A stretch of 55,854 nt of DNA, taken from NCBI RefSeq assembly GCF_900112265.1, contig NZ_FOLO01000002.1:1-55854 (forward strand), written 5' to 3'. Shown piece after piece: positions 29,499-38,209 of the stretch (the stretch's first letter is position 1; every line of letters begins with the position of its first letter). The notes under the pieces were generated by a model that worked only from the letters and a program-made list of their open reading frames with translations, did not search any database and was not told where the DNA came from. Source of the DNA: Pseudoalteromonas denitrificans DSM 6059 (GTDB lineage Bacteria; Pseudomonadota; Gammaproteobacteria; Enterobacterales; Alteromonadaceae). Position numbers and translations under genes: made by a program.

Positions 29499-30764
29499 AT
29501 GAATAACCCTAACGAATTAAATATAACTCAGTCACAATTATTAGAAAAAGAAGGTTCAAAATATATTGCGGGATTTACCCAAACTATGATGAAAAAACCA
29601 GAGCAGTTTGCACAAGGTCAATTTCCTGTATATATCGAAGAAGGCCAAGGCAGTCATGTCACAGATGTTGATGGCAATGAGTATATAGACTTTATTTGTG
29701 GTTTGGCTGCAAATACCTTAGGCCATAACCATCCCGTAGTTGTAAATGCAATTCAAAATAACCTTAAAAAAGGATTGATACATTCTTTACCAACACCAGT
29801 GGAAATTAAAACGGCAAAAACGTTAGTTGATATGATCCCAGGTGCTGAAAAAGCCCGATTTTTTAAAACGGGGGCTGATGCAAACTCTGCAGCAATTAGG
29901 TTAGCAAGGTATTTAACTAAAAAGGAAGAAATTGTCACGATAGGGTATAACGGTTGGCATGATCAATATATGTTTGATACTCCAGGTGTACCAAAAAACA
30001 TTGAAAATTATACCCATAGAATGCCACTTTTTACACCTATGGATGAGCCTAAAATATTAGAGCTTATTGATTCAAAAAAAGATCAACTTGCGGCCGTATT
30101 ACTGTCTGTACCATATAATAGAACACTCACATCTGAATTTTTAAAGCTAGTGCGACAAGCATGTGATGAAACGGGGGTTTTACTGATTTTAGATGAAGTT
30201 GTTACTGGGTTTCGTTTAGCTTTGGGAGGCGCACAAGAATATTTTGGTGTGAAGGCTGATCTGGTTACGCTGTCAAAAGGTATTGCTGCAGGTATGCCGC
30301 TTTCTGCTGTTGTTGGTTCTGATAAGTTAATGTCGCAAATGGAAGCATTGCAAGTATCTACAACTTTTGGTGGCGAAATGTTATCACTTGAGGTGTGCGA
30401 TGCTGTATTAAAAGAATATCAAAATACAGACTATATTGACCGTATTGCACGTTTAGGCGCAATACTTAAAGCTGAAGTTAATGCGATATCTTCAAGGTTA
30501 GAAACCCCTTTAGAAGTTGTTGGTTACGATGCAATTCCAATGTTTTTATTTGCAAAAAATCCATTAGAACATGTAAAGCTGGCAGAACCTTTCTTAGCTG
30601 AAATGGCTAAACGTGGTGTATTACTTAGACGAGAAGTTAACTTTATTTCAGGTGCACATACGTTAGATGATATCAATACAACGATCACTGCGATTCAGGC
30701 ATCTTTGAGTGCAATGAAAGCACAAGGTTTATTTGAAAATAACCCTGAAGCAGTACCAGCATGA
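29499..30764 (+). CDS. mxcL: Class III aminotransferase (glutamate-1-semialdehyde-like, MxcL-like)
   Basis: 421 residues. PLP-dependent fold type I enzyme with the pyridoxal Lys260 (VTLSKGIAAGMP), LILDEVVTGFR upstream of it, and a YNGWHDQY segment. In myxochelin biosynthesis a close relative of glutamate-1-semialdehyde aminotransferase converts the aldehyde released by the NRPS reductase to the primary amine of myxochelin B. The position right after the reductase-terminated NRPS set supports this. It has a GGAG ribosome site and overlaps the next gene by four bases. Confidence 0.85.
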   Translation: MNNPNELNITQSQLLEKEGSKYIAGFTQTMMKKPEQFAQGQFPVYIEEGQGSHVTDVDGNEYIDFICGLAANTLGHNHPVVVNAIQNNLKKGLIHSLPTPVEIKTAKTLVDMIPGAEKARFFKTGADANSAAIRLARYLTKKEEIVTIGYNGWHDQYMFDTPGVPKNIENYTHRMPLFTPMDEPKILELIDSKKDQLAAVLLSVPYNRTLTSEFLKLVRQACDETGVLLILDEVVTGFRLALGGAQEYFGVKADLVTLSKGIAAGMPLSAVVGSDKLMSQMEALQVSTTFGGEMLSLEVCDAVLKEYQNTDYIDRIARLGAILKAEVNAISSRLETPLEVVGYDAIPMFLFAKNPLEHVKLAEPFLAEMAKRGVLLRREVNFISGAHTLDDINTTITAIQASLSAMKAQGLFENNPEAVPA

Positions 30765-32332
30765 GCTGCGCTTGTTTAACGCCTAGCTGGCTTGAAAAGG
30801 TGATGTTAAGTATTGGTGCAAAAGATTCAGAGTTGAGTAATTCAACTCTGAGCCAATCAAATACTTTGGAACAACATAAAAATACAACTGACATCAAATT
30901 TGAAAATGACTCAGAATTAAACCCGTTGTCAAATCAAACAACTTTAGTTCAAGGGGGCTTTTTATACACGGCTGATGCAAATAATACCGTTATTGCTGAT
31001 AGCTGGGTATTAATAAAAGGGAGTGAAATAATTGCGATAGGGTCTTCGGATGACCCTATTCCTGAACATGACAAATTAGTTGATGCTAAAGGAAAGTTAT
31101 TATTACCAGGCTTAATCAATCCTCATTGGCATGAAAGTTTTGTGGCTCCTTGTCATGAATCTGCTGATGACTCTGGTATTAAGCCCACTGCTTATTCTAA
31201 TGGTGGAGATATTGCAGCCTTGGGCGCCATGTTTGGTTTTATTTCAGGTGTAGGTCAAAAGTTAACACTTGATGAAGGTATCGCAATTGCACGTTGGAGT
31301 ATGTGGACTCAATTAAGGTCTGGCACTACGGCTTTAGGTGATGTTGGTTCTGCTAATAAAGCAGATGCTATGGCAACTGCTGCTATTGAGTTAGGAATGC
31401 GTTTACGGGTGAGTCGTTGGGGATCTGATATTATGTTACCTGATGGTACTGGTAACTATAAAACAATCGCTGATACGCAAGAACAAACGAACGATTGGGT
31501 CGCTTTAATTGAAAACTGGCATGAACATAGTTCTGGATTAGTAGGGGCTATGCCTTCAGTTATGGGGGCTTTTGGTAGTTCAGATGCGCAGTTATTGTCA
31601 CTTGCTGAAATAGCACATAAATTCAATGTGCCTTATGCAACACATTTAGCACCTTTAAAAAATGAACGTGCAGCAGTGGAAGCGGTATTTGGTAAGTCAC
31701 CCATACAAAGGTTCGATGATATGGGGCTACTGACTGATAGGTTATTGGCTGTGCATACAGCGTATGCATCTGAAGCTGAATATCAAAGGTTGATTGCAAC
31801 CGGGGTAAACATTTGTCATTCACCCGCTCACTACGGCATGTTGGGAGAAAGAACCGTGAGTGAAACCGGGCAATTAGGGCGTTTTTTAAAAGATGGTGTA
31901 TGGGTTTCAACCAGTACAGATGGTGATATCTCTTTTATTGGTGGTATGTGTGAAGCGATGCGAGGTGCTCATCTAGGTCATAATGAAGCGCAGAACTGTA
32001 ATACAGCGTGTCCACCAACACTTGCTTTAAAAACGGGCTCTTTATTTGGTGCCAAAGCTTTAGGTTGGCACGATAAAATAGGTTCTATCGAAATTGGCAA
32101 GCAAGCTGATCTTGTTTTAGTTAATGCAGATGATTATCGATATAAACTTGGTAATCATCCATTAAGAACTTATTTAGTCACAGGTTCAAGTCATGATGTT
32201 AATAGCGTTATGGTTGCAGGTGAGTGGTTAGTTAAAAATGGCCGTAGTACACGTTTTGATGAAGCTGAGTTATTTGCTGATTATGAAAAAGCAGTTGTAT
32301 CTGCCAGAGCAAGGATCGGAGGACCATCATGA
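30761..32332 (+). CDS. mxcM: Amidohydrolase-superfamily enzyme, probable imidazoline-forming MxcM homologue
   Basis: 523 residues. The core (from about residue 60) is a metal-dependent TIM barrel of the TrzN/ATZ/SAH-deaminase group: HWH at 122-124, YATHLAP, VHTAY and the STDGD aspartate. The C-terminal IGSIEIGKQADLVLV strand is typical. From memory, the Pseudoalteromonas pseudochelin locus contains such an enzyme (MxcM) that condenses the beta-aminoamide of myxochelin B into an imidazoline. The first 60 residues are polar and low-complexity and begin with MSCACLTPSW, unlike normal family members. It overlaps both neighbours by four bases. Confidence 0.8.
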   Translation: MSCACLTPSWLEKVMLSIGAKDSELSNSTLSQSNTLEQHKNTTDIKFENDSELNPLSNQTTLVQGGFLYTADANNTVIADSWVLIKGSEIIAIGSSDDPIPEHDKLVDAKGKLLLPGLINPHWHESFVAPCHESADDSGIKPTAYSNGGDIAALGAMFGFISGVGQKLTLDEGIAIARWSMWTQLRSGTTALGDVGSANKADAMATAAIELGMRLRVSRWGSDIMLPDGTGNYKTIADTQEQTNDWVALIENWHEHSSGLVGAMPSVMGAFGSSDAQLLSLAEIAHKFNVPYATHLAPLKNERAAVEAVFGKSPIQRFDDMGLLTDRLLAVHTAYASEAEYQRLIATGVNICHSPAHYGMLGERTVSETGQLGRFLKDGVWVSTSTDGDISFIGGMCEAMRGAHLGHNEAQNCNTACPPTLALKTGSLFGAKALGWHDKIGSIEIGKQADLVLVNADDYRYKLGNHPLRTYLVTGSSHDVNSVMVAGEWLVKNGRSTRFDEAELFADYEKAVVSARARIGGPS

Positions 32333-33543
32333 CTGCTGAAAAGTTAAAGTATCAGCGTTTATGTACTTTATTTTTATTACTCGCAAGTACGATGACTGTA
32401 ATGGCTGGTGCGACTTTAGCGCCGGCTTTACCTGGTATGGAAGCGGCATTTGCACAGACTGCACAGGCTGAGTTTTGGGTTAAAATGTCGCTTACTATAC
32501 CGGGTTTAGTTATCGCGATATGTGCACCATTTATGGGTGTTTTATTAGATAAAATAAATAATAAATCTGTATTAGTTGGTGCATTAATTTTTTATGCACT
32601 GACCGGTTTTTCAGGATACCTATTTCAAGACTCACTTGTTGTAATACTGATGAGTCGAATAGGATTAGGCGTTGCTGTGGCAGGTATTATGGTCTCTTGT
32701 ACTATTTTAGCTGGTGAATATTTTAAAGGACCTAAGCTTGGTCAATATATGGGACTTCAAGCTGCTTTTGGTGGTTTTGGTGGTGTTGCTTTTTTATCTA
32801 TGTCAGGCATGTTAGCACAGCAAAATTGGACCTATGTCTTCTTTATTTATTTATTTTCGTTAGTTATTTTACCTGGTGTAATGGCTTTTTTATATGACCC
32901 GAAAAAACAGAGCCAAGCAGGAAAAACACAAAAAAACGAGCAAGCTTTAATATTTGATAAAAACAAATTGTTTTCTTGTTATGGTTTGGCTGTCTTAGAG
33001 ATATTAGTATTATACTCAATCGTATTACACTTACCTTTTATGCTAACCAGTTTAAACTTAGGTAATTCAATGGAAACGGGTTTTGCATTAGCATTTTTAA
33101 TGTTAACAATGTCATTAGTTTCACTTGGTTATGGTGTGATTAGTCGGTACTTTTCTATATTTACATTACATGCATTTGGTTGGTTACTTATTAGTTTTGG
33201 TTTATTAGGTTTGAGTCAAAGTAATGTTATGGAAACCATTTTATCTGCTTTGTTAGTAACGGGTATTGGGCTTGGCTTAATAAGGCCTAATTTATTTATT
33301 TGGTTATTTTCTTTTACACCTTTGCCCATGCGTGGCAAGGTAATCGGGGGGATTACAACATGTTTCTTTATTGGGCAGTTTATTAGTTCAATTGTGACAG
33401 AGCCTGTTGTGCAAGCCTATGGTTACGAAGTACTCTTTTTATTAATAGGCATGTTGGCATTCATACTCATTCTTATTATATGCATTACTTTGTTTGTGAA
33501 AAAGGCGATAAATAAATCAAATAATATTGCTTTAGAGCCTTAA
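32329..33543 (+). CDS. MFS transporter, probable siderophore exporter
   Basis: 404 residues with about 12 hydrophobic segments; loop 2-3 carries a GVLLDKINNKS motif resembling the MFS GxxxDRxGR signature. EntS-like MFS pumps export catecholate siderophores across the inner membrane, and being last gene of the synthesis operon (four-base overlap) suggests that job here. Uptake or a different substrate cannot be excluded from sequence alone. Confidence 0.82.
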   Translation: MTAEKLKYQRLCTLFLLLASTMTVMAGATLAPALPGMEAAFAQTAQAEFWVKMSLTIPGLVIAICAPFMGVLLDKINNKSVLVGALIFYALTGFSGYLFQDSLVVILMSRIGLGVAVAGIMVSCTILAGEYFKGPKLGQYMGLQAAFGGFGGVAFLSMSGMLAQQNWTYVFFIYLFSLVILPGVMAFLYDPKKQSQAGKTQKNEQALIFDKNKLFSCYGLAVLEILVLYSIVLHLPFMLTSLNLGNSMETGFALAFLMLTMSLVSLGYGVISRYFSIFTLHAFGWLLISFGLLGLSQSNVMETILSALLVTGIGLGLIRPNLFIWLFSFTPLPMRGKVIGGITTCFFIGQFISSIVTEPVVQAYGYEVLFLLIGMLAFILILIICITLFVKKAINKSNNIALEP

Positions 33544-33548
33544 ATAAA

Positions 33549-33585
33549 AATGAATAGAGGTGAATACACCTCTATTCATTTATTG
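33549..33585. terminator. Terminator of the siderophore operon
   Basis: Perfect 14-bp stem AATGAATAGAGGTG/CACCTCTATTCATT (33549-33562 with 33567-33580) with an AATA loop, four bases after the MFS stop codon. The T-tail is short (TATTG). Confidence 0.8.
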
Positions 33586-33621
33586 TATTGAGTTATTCTA
33601 GTTGTGATAAAACCTAATCAG

Positions 33622-33666
33622 AATAAAAGGATTATTAATAAAAGGGTTATTAATAATCCTTTTATT
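33622..33666. repeat. Perfect 19-bp inverted repeat, 7-base loop
   Basis: 33622-33640 and 33648-33666 are exact reverse complements (AATAAAAGGATTATTAATA and its partner), separated by AAAGGGT. The left arm also recurs partly as a direct repeat across the loop (ATAAAAGG ... ATAAAAGGG). It may be a second terminator or structured RNA. The rest of the 340-base gap up to 33884 shows nothing I can name. Confidence 0.75.
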
Positions 33667-33884
33667 AATGTCCGCAATATTGAATGCTTGTTGTTAATAA
33701 GAAAAATGTTAACGGCAGAATATTAATCAAGATGACTGTTTTGATATGTTTTATCTTTGATTTTGTAAAATAAAATAGCAGCTACTTTAGGTCAATATAG
33801 TTGATATGCGACTTACAATAAATTCACTTGCTAATTAGACCGACAGTTTTTCTTGGTTATCATATTAATACCGTTAATACATAA

Positions 33885-34400
33885 TCAAAACACATCCCAT
33901 TCAGGCTTTTTTATACGTGAAAAACAAGTGTAATCTTTGTCGGCATCGAGTATTTCAAAATCATATTCACTATCAAGTAATAGGTAAATACAATCATCTT
34001 CTAATCTAATATGAACGGGTACCTGAATACTTTTTTGACTAAATTTTGGATGTTCTAATATTTGTTTACTGTCATTTGATGATAAATTAAGTAACCTTTG
34101 TAGATTCATATTTATTACTATTTCACCATCACAATTATGATAACAACCTTGAAAGTCGACTTTTACCGAATAAAACGACTTGCTCCTAGCAAGTAAGCCT
34201 GACTTAAATGTGACTTTGTTATCTTCAGGTAATTGAACTCTATACATTACTTTAGGCCCGTCATTAATGCTGCACAGTCTTGTTATAACAAAAACATCTC
34301 TTTCGGTATTTCTAAAGGCAAGATGAAATTTTTCATACTGTTCTTTTGAATACATATCTAAACCAAGTTCTTGCAATAAGTTATCGCTAGTTTGTGACAT
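33885..34400 (-). CDS. Unknown soluble protein
   Basis: 171 residues, no signal peptide or membrane segment. The C-terminal half looks beta-rich (VPVHIRLEDDCIYLLLDSEYDFEIL), and the fold might be PilZ-like given the c-di-GMP neighbours. I cannot see the RxxxR and D/NxSxxG motifs, so no such call is made. It begins two bases after the stop of the broken cytochrome gene, so the two could form one transcript. Confidence 0.55.
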   Translation of the reverse strand: MSQTSDNLLQELGLDMYSKEQYEKFHLAFRNTERDVFVITRLCSINDGPKVMYRVQLPEDNKVTFKSGLLARSKSFYSVKVDFQGCYHNCDGEIVINMNLQRLLNLSSNDSKQILEHPKFSQKSIQVPVHIRLEDDCIYLLLDSEYDFEILDADKDYTCFSRIKKPEWDVF

Positions 34401-34401
34401 T

Positions 34402-34760
34402 TTAAGGCCTTGTTCTTTGAGCTACTATTTGATGTTTTGATTTGAGAGAAATTAAATGATCTACGATTAATTTGGCTTCTTTGTTTCCCATACTTGGAAA
34501 AGAAGGGGCTGCTCTTTGTTTATTATCTGCATTTTTAAGCCAAGTCACTAATTGATGTTTATTTTTTGTGTATCCGTGCTTGCAGGAATGCCTTTTAGAA
34601 AATTCCCTTTGCCCTTTTGACCGTGACAAGTTGCACAATGATGCTTAAATAATTGAGTACCTGTTGTTAGACTTGGGTGATCATGGAATGATTTTTTTTT
34701 ACATCCAGTGAAAATGATAACAAGTGCTAATATGCAAATTAAACGGTACAAATACATCAA
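34402..34760 (-). pseudogene. Small c-type cytochrome lipoprotein, frameshifted
   Basis: Two frames together make one ~119-residue cytochrome c. The 5' frame (34760 to 34548) gives a lipobox signal (IFTGCKKK) and the haem motif CATCHG. The 3' frame gives HQLVTWLKNA and PSFPSMGNKEAKLIVDHL, which contains the expected axial Met. The switch falls at a T6 run (34562-34567, A6 on the coding strand). One extra base there would restore QKNKHQLVTW. Either a real one-base deletion or a homopolymer sequencing error. It would have been a lipid-anchored electron carrier. Confidence 0.75.
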
Positions 34761-34818
34761 AATCTCCTTAATAAGAATAAATATACTTTTTTGTGTTCTG
34801 CTATTTGTGCGCTAAAAC

Positions 34819-36060
34819 TCAAATTGTGGTTTTAGTTATGTCATCAGACCAATTGATTGCTGTGTAATAACAATTTTTAATGACAGGTTCACTGGCAATA
34901 CAAGAAGTGCATTTAAAACATTGTTGACGTTCGATATTTATTGCACACTGTAAAATTTTTCCTCCGAGTCCTTCTTTTTTCAAAATGGCATTTTTTATTG
35001 CATCACTCAGTGGTACCTGGCTAAGTAACTTTTCAGCTGGAATATCTAGAAAAGCTTCTAATAAAGAGAAGAGCCCCACAGTAAAAAACTCATTTTGTAG
35101 TTTTTTTGATAGCTTTAGTTTGGCTGCGATTAATTCACACAATTTAGCCCTTTGTAACATAGTGACAAATAGTAAAGGGGGTTTTTCTGTCATTGTGCTT
35201 AAGGCCATAATACTGACTAGCGTACGTAACTGATCTAAACCAAGAAAAACAAGAATAGACCTGATATCATCAAATGATTTTCTAATGCCTGTGTAGGCTG
35301 AGTTAATGTATCTTAATAATTTATAGTAAATAAAAGGGTCTTGAGTGAATAAGGTCTCAAGTTCAGAAAAGTTAACTAAGGGCTCATTAACTTTAACCAT
35401 TAATCTTAATGTTGATAATCTGTTATGAGGGGCTTTTTTACCATTGAGTAGTTCAGGAGATGCAAAAAAATAACCTTGAAAAAAATCAAACCCTAATGCT
35501 TTGCAGTATCTAAATTCAGCCCATGTTTCAACTTTTTCAGCGAGTAGTTTGATTGTGTATTTTCGCAGTAATGTAATATGCTGTTGCAGTTGTTCGTCAG
35601 TAAGCGCTCTAATATCCAATTTAACAATATGTACTAAATCGAGTAAAGGCTTAGCTTCATCACTATAAACAAAATCATCTAATGCAATGATATAACCTTG
35701 TGAAACTAAATCACTGACAGAATCAATTAATTGCTGATCAATTACAACATCTTCAAGGATCTAAAATACAACAGAACGATTTGATAAATTTAATTTTTTG
35801 GCTTGTATTAATGCCTCTTTGGTCATGTTGATATAACTCGGTACATCTGCGGTCAATAATTCCATACCCACTTCTGTCATCGCTGTCATCATGACTTGTG
35901 CTGTTGCATGTTCTTGGTCAGGAAAAATAGCACTGTTTGCTTTATTATGTGCACGGTAGAGTAATTCATAACCTTTTAATTTTAGTTCTCGGTCACAAAT
36001 TGGCTGCCTTGCCAAAGTATATTCAAAGTCTGTTGTCTTACAATCTACCACTGCATTCAT
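34819..36060 (-). pseudogene. EAL-HDOD (CdgJ/YuxH-like) protein interrupted by a nonsense codon
   Basis: One continuous frame from ATG 36060 to stop 34819 is broken only by TAG at 35761-35763. Before it lie the degenerate EAL N-terminus (YTLARQPICDRELKLKGYELLYR) and RSVVF. After it comes ILEDVVIDQQL, an EAL-type IALDDF strand, VKLDIRAL, then an HDOD domain (about residues 210-390). Family members read VVFEILED or similar at this point, so TAG most simply replaces GAG, the conserved Glu. The ATG at 35619 could restart translation of an HDOD-containing part. It lies 10 bases after the HD-GYP gene, in one apparent operon. Confidence 0.78.
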
Positions 36061-36070
36061 GATTTTCTCC

Positions 36071-37297
36071 CTATGCTGTATCTAAGTTAATAGTTTTGCC
36101 AAGTTGCTCTAATATCGGTGCGACTCTTGGATCTTTGGCTGCCATTACTGATCTGATTTTAATCTTTGAAAATGGCTTATCGCAAAGATTTATAACTTTG
36201 CGAGAATCAAGAATATTACAATCTTTATCAGCAACTAATTCCAGAACAGGGCGTAGACGATCTGTACTATTATTTTCGATAACAATTGCAATTTCTTTTT
36301 GGCAGGTTTCGACTAAACAACCTATCGGATATATCCCTAGAGTATGGATAAATTTTTCAATTAAACGTGCATCAAAATCTTTGTTTCGCTTGGTATACAA
36401 GCTTTTAAGCGTTTCGATCGGTGAATATTCTTGTTGATATAAACGTTCACGTGTCATGGCCTCATAAACAGAGGTGATTGCGACCATTCTAGTAAATAGG
36501 CTCACCTCTTTTGCTTTTAACCCTCTGGGATATCCTTGGCCATTACAGCGTTCATGATGGCATAATACGATTTCTTTCACTTCTTCAGGAATACCTGAAA
36601 CTTTATTCAAAATATCGATCCCAAACTCAGGGTGTTTTTTCACCATTTTGCGTTGCAGCTGTGTTAATTGTTGTCCATTCTTTAAAATATCTTGGGAAAC
36701 ATAGACCATGCCAACATCATGTAAAATAGCGCCTAGACCCAGTATTTTCATTTTTGATTTTGCGATGCCTATTTGTTTTGCAAATGCCAAAGTTAAAATG
36801 CATACATTGACTGATTTTTGTGCCAGAGAGTTATTCTTTTTTTTCATTTGCGTTAGATATAGCATCGCATTTTCATTACTAATAATATTTGATGTAAGGT
36901 CTTCAACTACACGCCTTACTGATGCCGTGTTAAGGCTTTGACCAAACCTAATATCTTGAAAAATACCACTTAAAATAGATACACTTTTGCTATATATAGA
37001 TTCTGATGCTTGTAATGTTTTTTTATGAAGAGGCGAAACAGATTTGTTAACCGGCTCTGTTTTACCTTTTACTTCTTCAATTAACTGTTTAGTTAATGTG
37101 TTATTTTCTTCATGTACATTCGTTCCTTTTGTGGTATCTATCGTGACTTGACGACAGCACTGAATTAATTTTTTTATGTGTTGTTGTGACTCAATAAGAA
37201 ATGCATGAAATAAAAAAGGAGTCTTTAACCAATGGGTCTCAACTGCACACACAAACATGCCTATCTTTAGATCTTTTACTGGTATTTTCTTTTTCAA
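36071..37297 (-). CDS. HD-GYP c-di-GMP phosphodiesterase with DUF3391 N-terminus
   Basis: 408 residues. The N-terminal DUF3391 (about 1-60: IPVKDLKIGMFVCAVETHW) is followed by an HD-GYP domain (about 145-330) with LHDVGM, the HPEFGIDIL segment and HHERCNGQGYPRGL. These signatures fit a phosphodiesterase that hydrolyses c-di-GMP to GMP. HHE is followed by RCNGQGYP where HHExxDGxGYP is usual (Asp replaced by Asn). It is first gene of a short operon with the broken EAL-HDOD gene. Confidence 0.9.
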   Translation of the reverse strand: MKKKIPVKDLKIGMFVCAVETHWLKTPFLFHAFLIESQQHIKKLIQCCRQVTIDTTKGTNVHEENNTLTKQLIEEVKGKTEPVNKSVSPLHKKTLQASESIYSKSVSILSGIFQDIRFGQSLNTASVRRVVEDLTSNIISNENAMLYLTQMKKKNNSLAQKSVNVCILTLAFAKQIGIAKSKMKILGLGAILHDVGMVYVSQDILKNGQQLTQLQRKMVKKHPEFGIDILNKVSGIPEEVKEIVLCHHERCNGQGYPRGLKAKEVSLFTRMVAITSVYEAMTRERLYQQEYSPIETLKSLYTKRNKDFDARLIEKFIHTLGIYPIGCLVETCQKEIAIVIENNSTDRLRPVLELVADKDCNILDSRKVINLCDKPFSKIKIRSVMAAKDPRVAPILEQLGKTINLDTA

Positions 37298-37944
37298 TTA
37301 ATTTATTCCTATCGATAGTCTTAAAGTAAGCAATTAGCTAACTGCGATAAAAGCGTTAATTTAGTTGATAAGAAAAAGGTGTAATAATGATTTTGGGTAT
37401 TTAGTAAGGTGAAGGAATAATGAAAGAATTACTAATAATGCTCAGATAATAAGTCCATAGATAGGGCTTATAAACATAGTGAGAAGCGGGCGTAAAAAAT
37501 ATGTACACCACTTTTATGTTTTTATTTATCTTAAGCAAAAATAAGTGTCCGGTAAAAATCGGATACACCTTTTTCTATTGCAACTAGCCATCCCATTGGC
37601 CGCAATAACACTTTAGTCCTTAAAGAGTGCGGGCATACTACACGATAGATACTTTAAAGTTCAAGTGAAATTGTTAGGAGAAAAACATTTCATGATCCAG
37701 ATCAAATTTTTAAATCATAAATTCTGCATAAAATAGTGCTGTTGACTTTAATATTTTCAAGCCATTTATTTTGTCTTAAAATTGACTATAAACGCAATGA
37801 AATGTCTTTTAAAAAGGAACAAATTGAATTAATATTAAAATTATATAATTGGTTCCGTGTTTTTGGTAACTCATTGTATAAATTAAATAAAAATTAACTA
37901 TTACCTGATCGAGTTAAGTCAGAAATTATTGAAGGAACAGTAAA
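37298..37944. other. 647-bp intergenic stretch with weak hairpins and an FNR-like site
   Basis: Contents I can point to: an imperfect hairpin GTGTCCG/CGGATACAC (37545-37568); another with arms ATTGC/GCAAT and AGCCA/TGGC (37577-37606); ATGATCCAGATCAA at 37692-37705, one base off the FNR dyad TTGATnnnnATCAA; and a 31-codon open frame at 37802-37897 without a ribosome site. None is strong on its own. Confidence 0.4.
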
Positions 37945-38120
37945 GTGAAATTAAAATTAAACAAAAAAAACTTAAAAACCTATCTAAAGATAATCAAGTC
38001 ATTCCTGCAGAAATGACACCACAAGTTGCTGGTGGTCGAATTGGTGGTTTTAGTGAAGCTGATTATAAAACATGTCCAGCTACTGAAACATGTAGATGTA
38101 TGACTTCTTGGATTTGTTAA
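37945..38120 (+). CDS. Orphan RiPP-like precursor peptide, GG leader, needs a -1 frameshift
   Basis: GTG start at 37945, eight bases after GAAGGA. The first frame runs MKLKLNKKN and would end at a TGA inside the leader region. In the -1 frame, entered at 37971, the peptide continues LKNLSKDNQVIPAEMTPQ, then VAGG, then a Cys-rich core ending ETCRCMTSWIC: 58 residues in all, with four Cys and several Thr/Ser in the core. The junction is an A8 run followed by C, which in frame forms the slippery heptamer A-AAA-AAC, so -1 slippage would join the parts. Basic leader, double-glycine and Thr/Cys core resemble lanthipeptide-type precursors. No modification enzyme is adjacent. A one-base deletion or sequencing error is the alternative. 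Confidence 0.6.
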
Positions 38121-38209
38121 ATATAGATAGTTACTCTATAGCAGATTTAAATGGTAATCATTATTTTGATATTTACCATTCGATGTGAAGTGAGTTTTGT
38201 ATATTATAA

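Noticed and set aside
33885..34400. PilZ domain in the unknown protein next to c-di-GMP genes
   Set aside because: Neither RxxxR nor D/NxSxxG is present.
37577..37606. Imperfect hairpin considered as part of a riboswitch upstream of the HD-GYP gene
   Set aside because: It does not match the c-di-GMP, cobalamin or other riboswitch cores I know; the arms are short and interrupted.
37692..37705. FNR-like dyad ATGATCCAGATCAA
   Set aside because: Nine of ten positions match, but there is no promoter at the right distance and no anaerobic gene nearby, so it is listed only as gap content.
37802..37897. 31-codon open frame (starts MSFKKEQIELILKLYNWFR) before the peptide gene
   Set aside because: No ribosome site, no recognisable family, and in AT-rich DNA such frames arise by chance. 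It could be a gene remnant, but I cannot support it.
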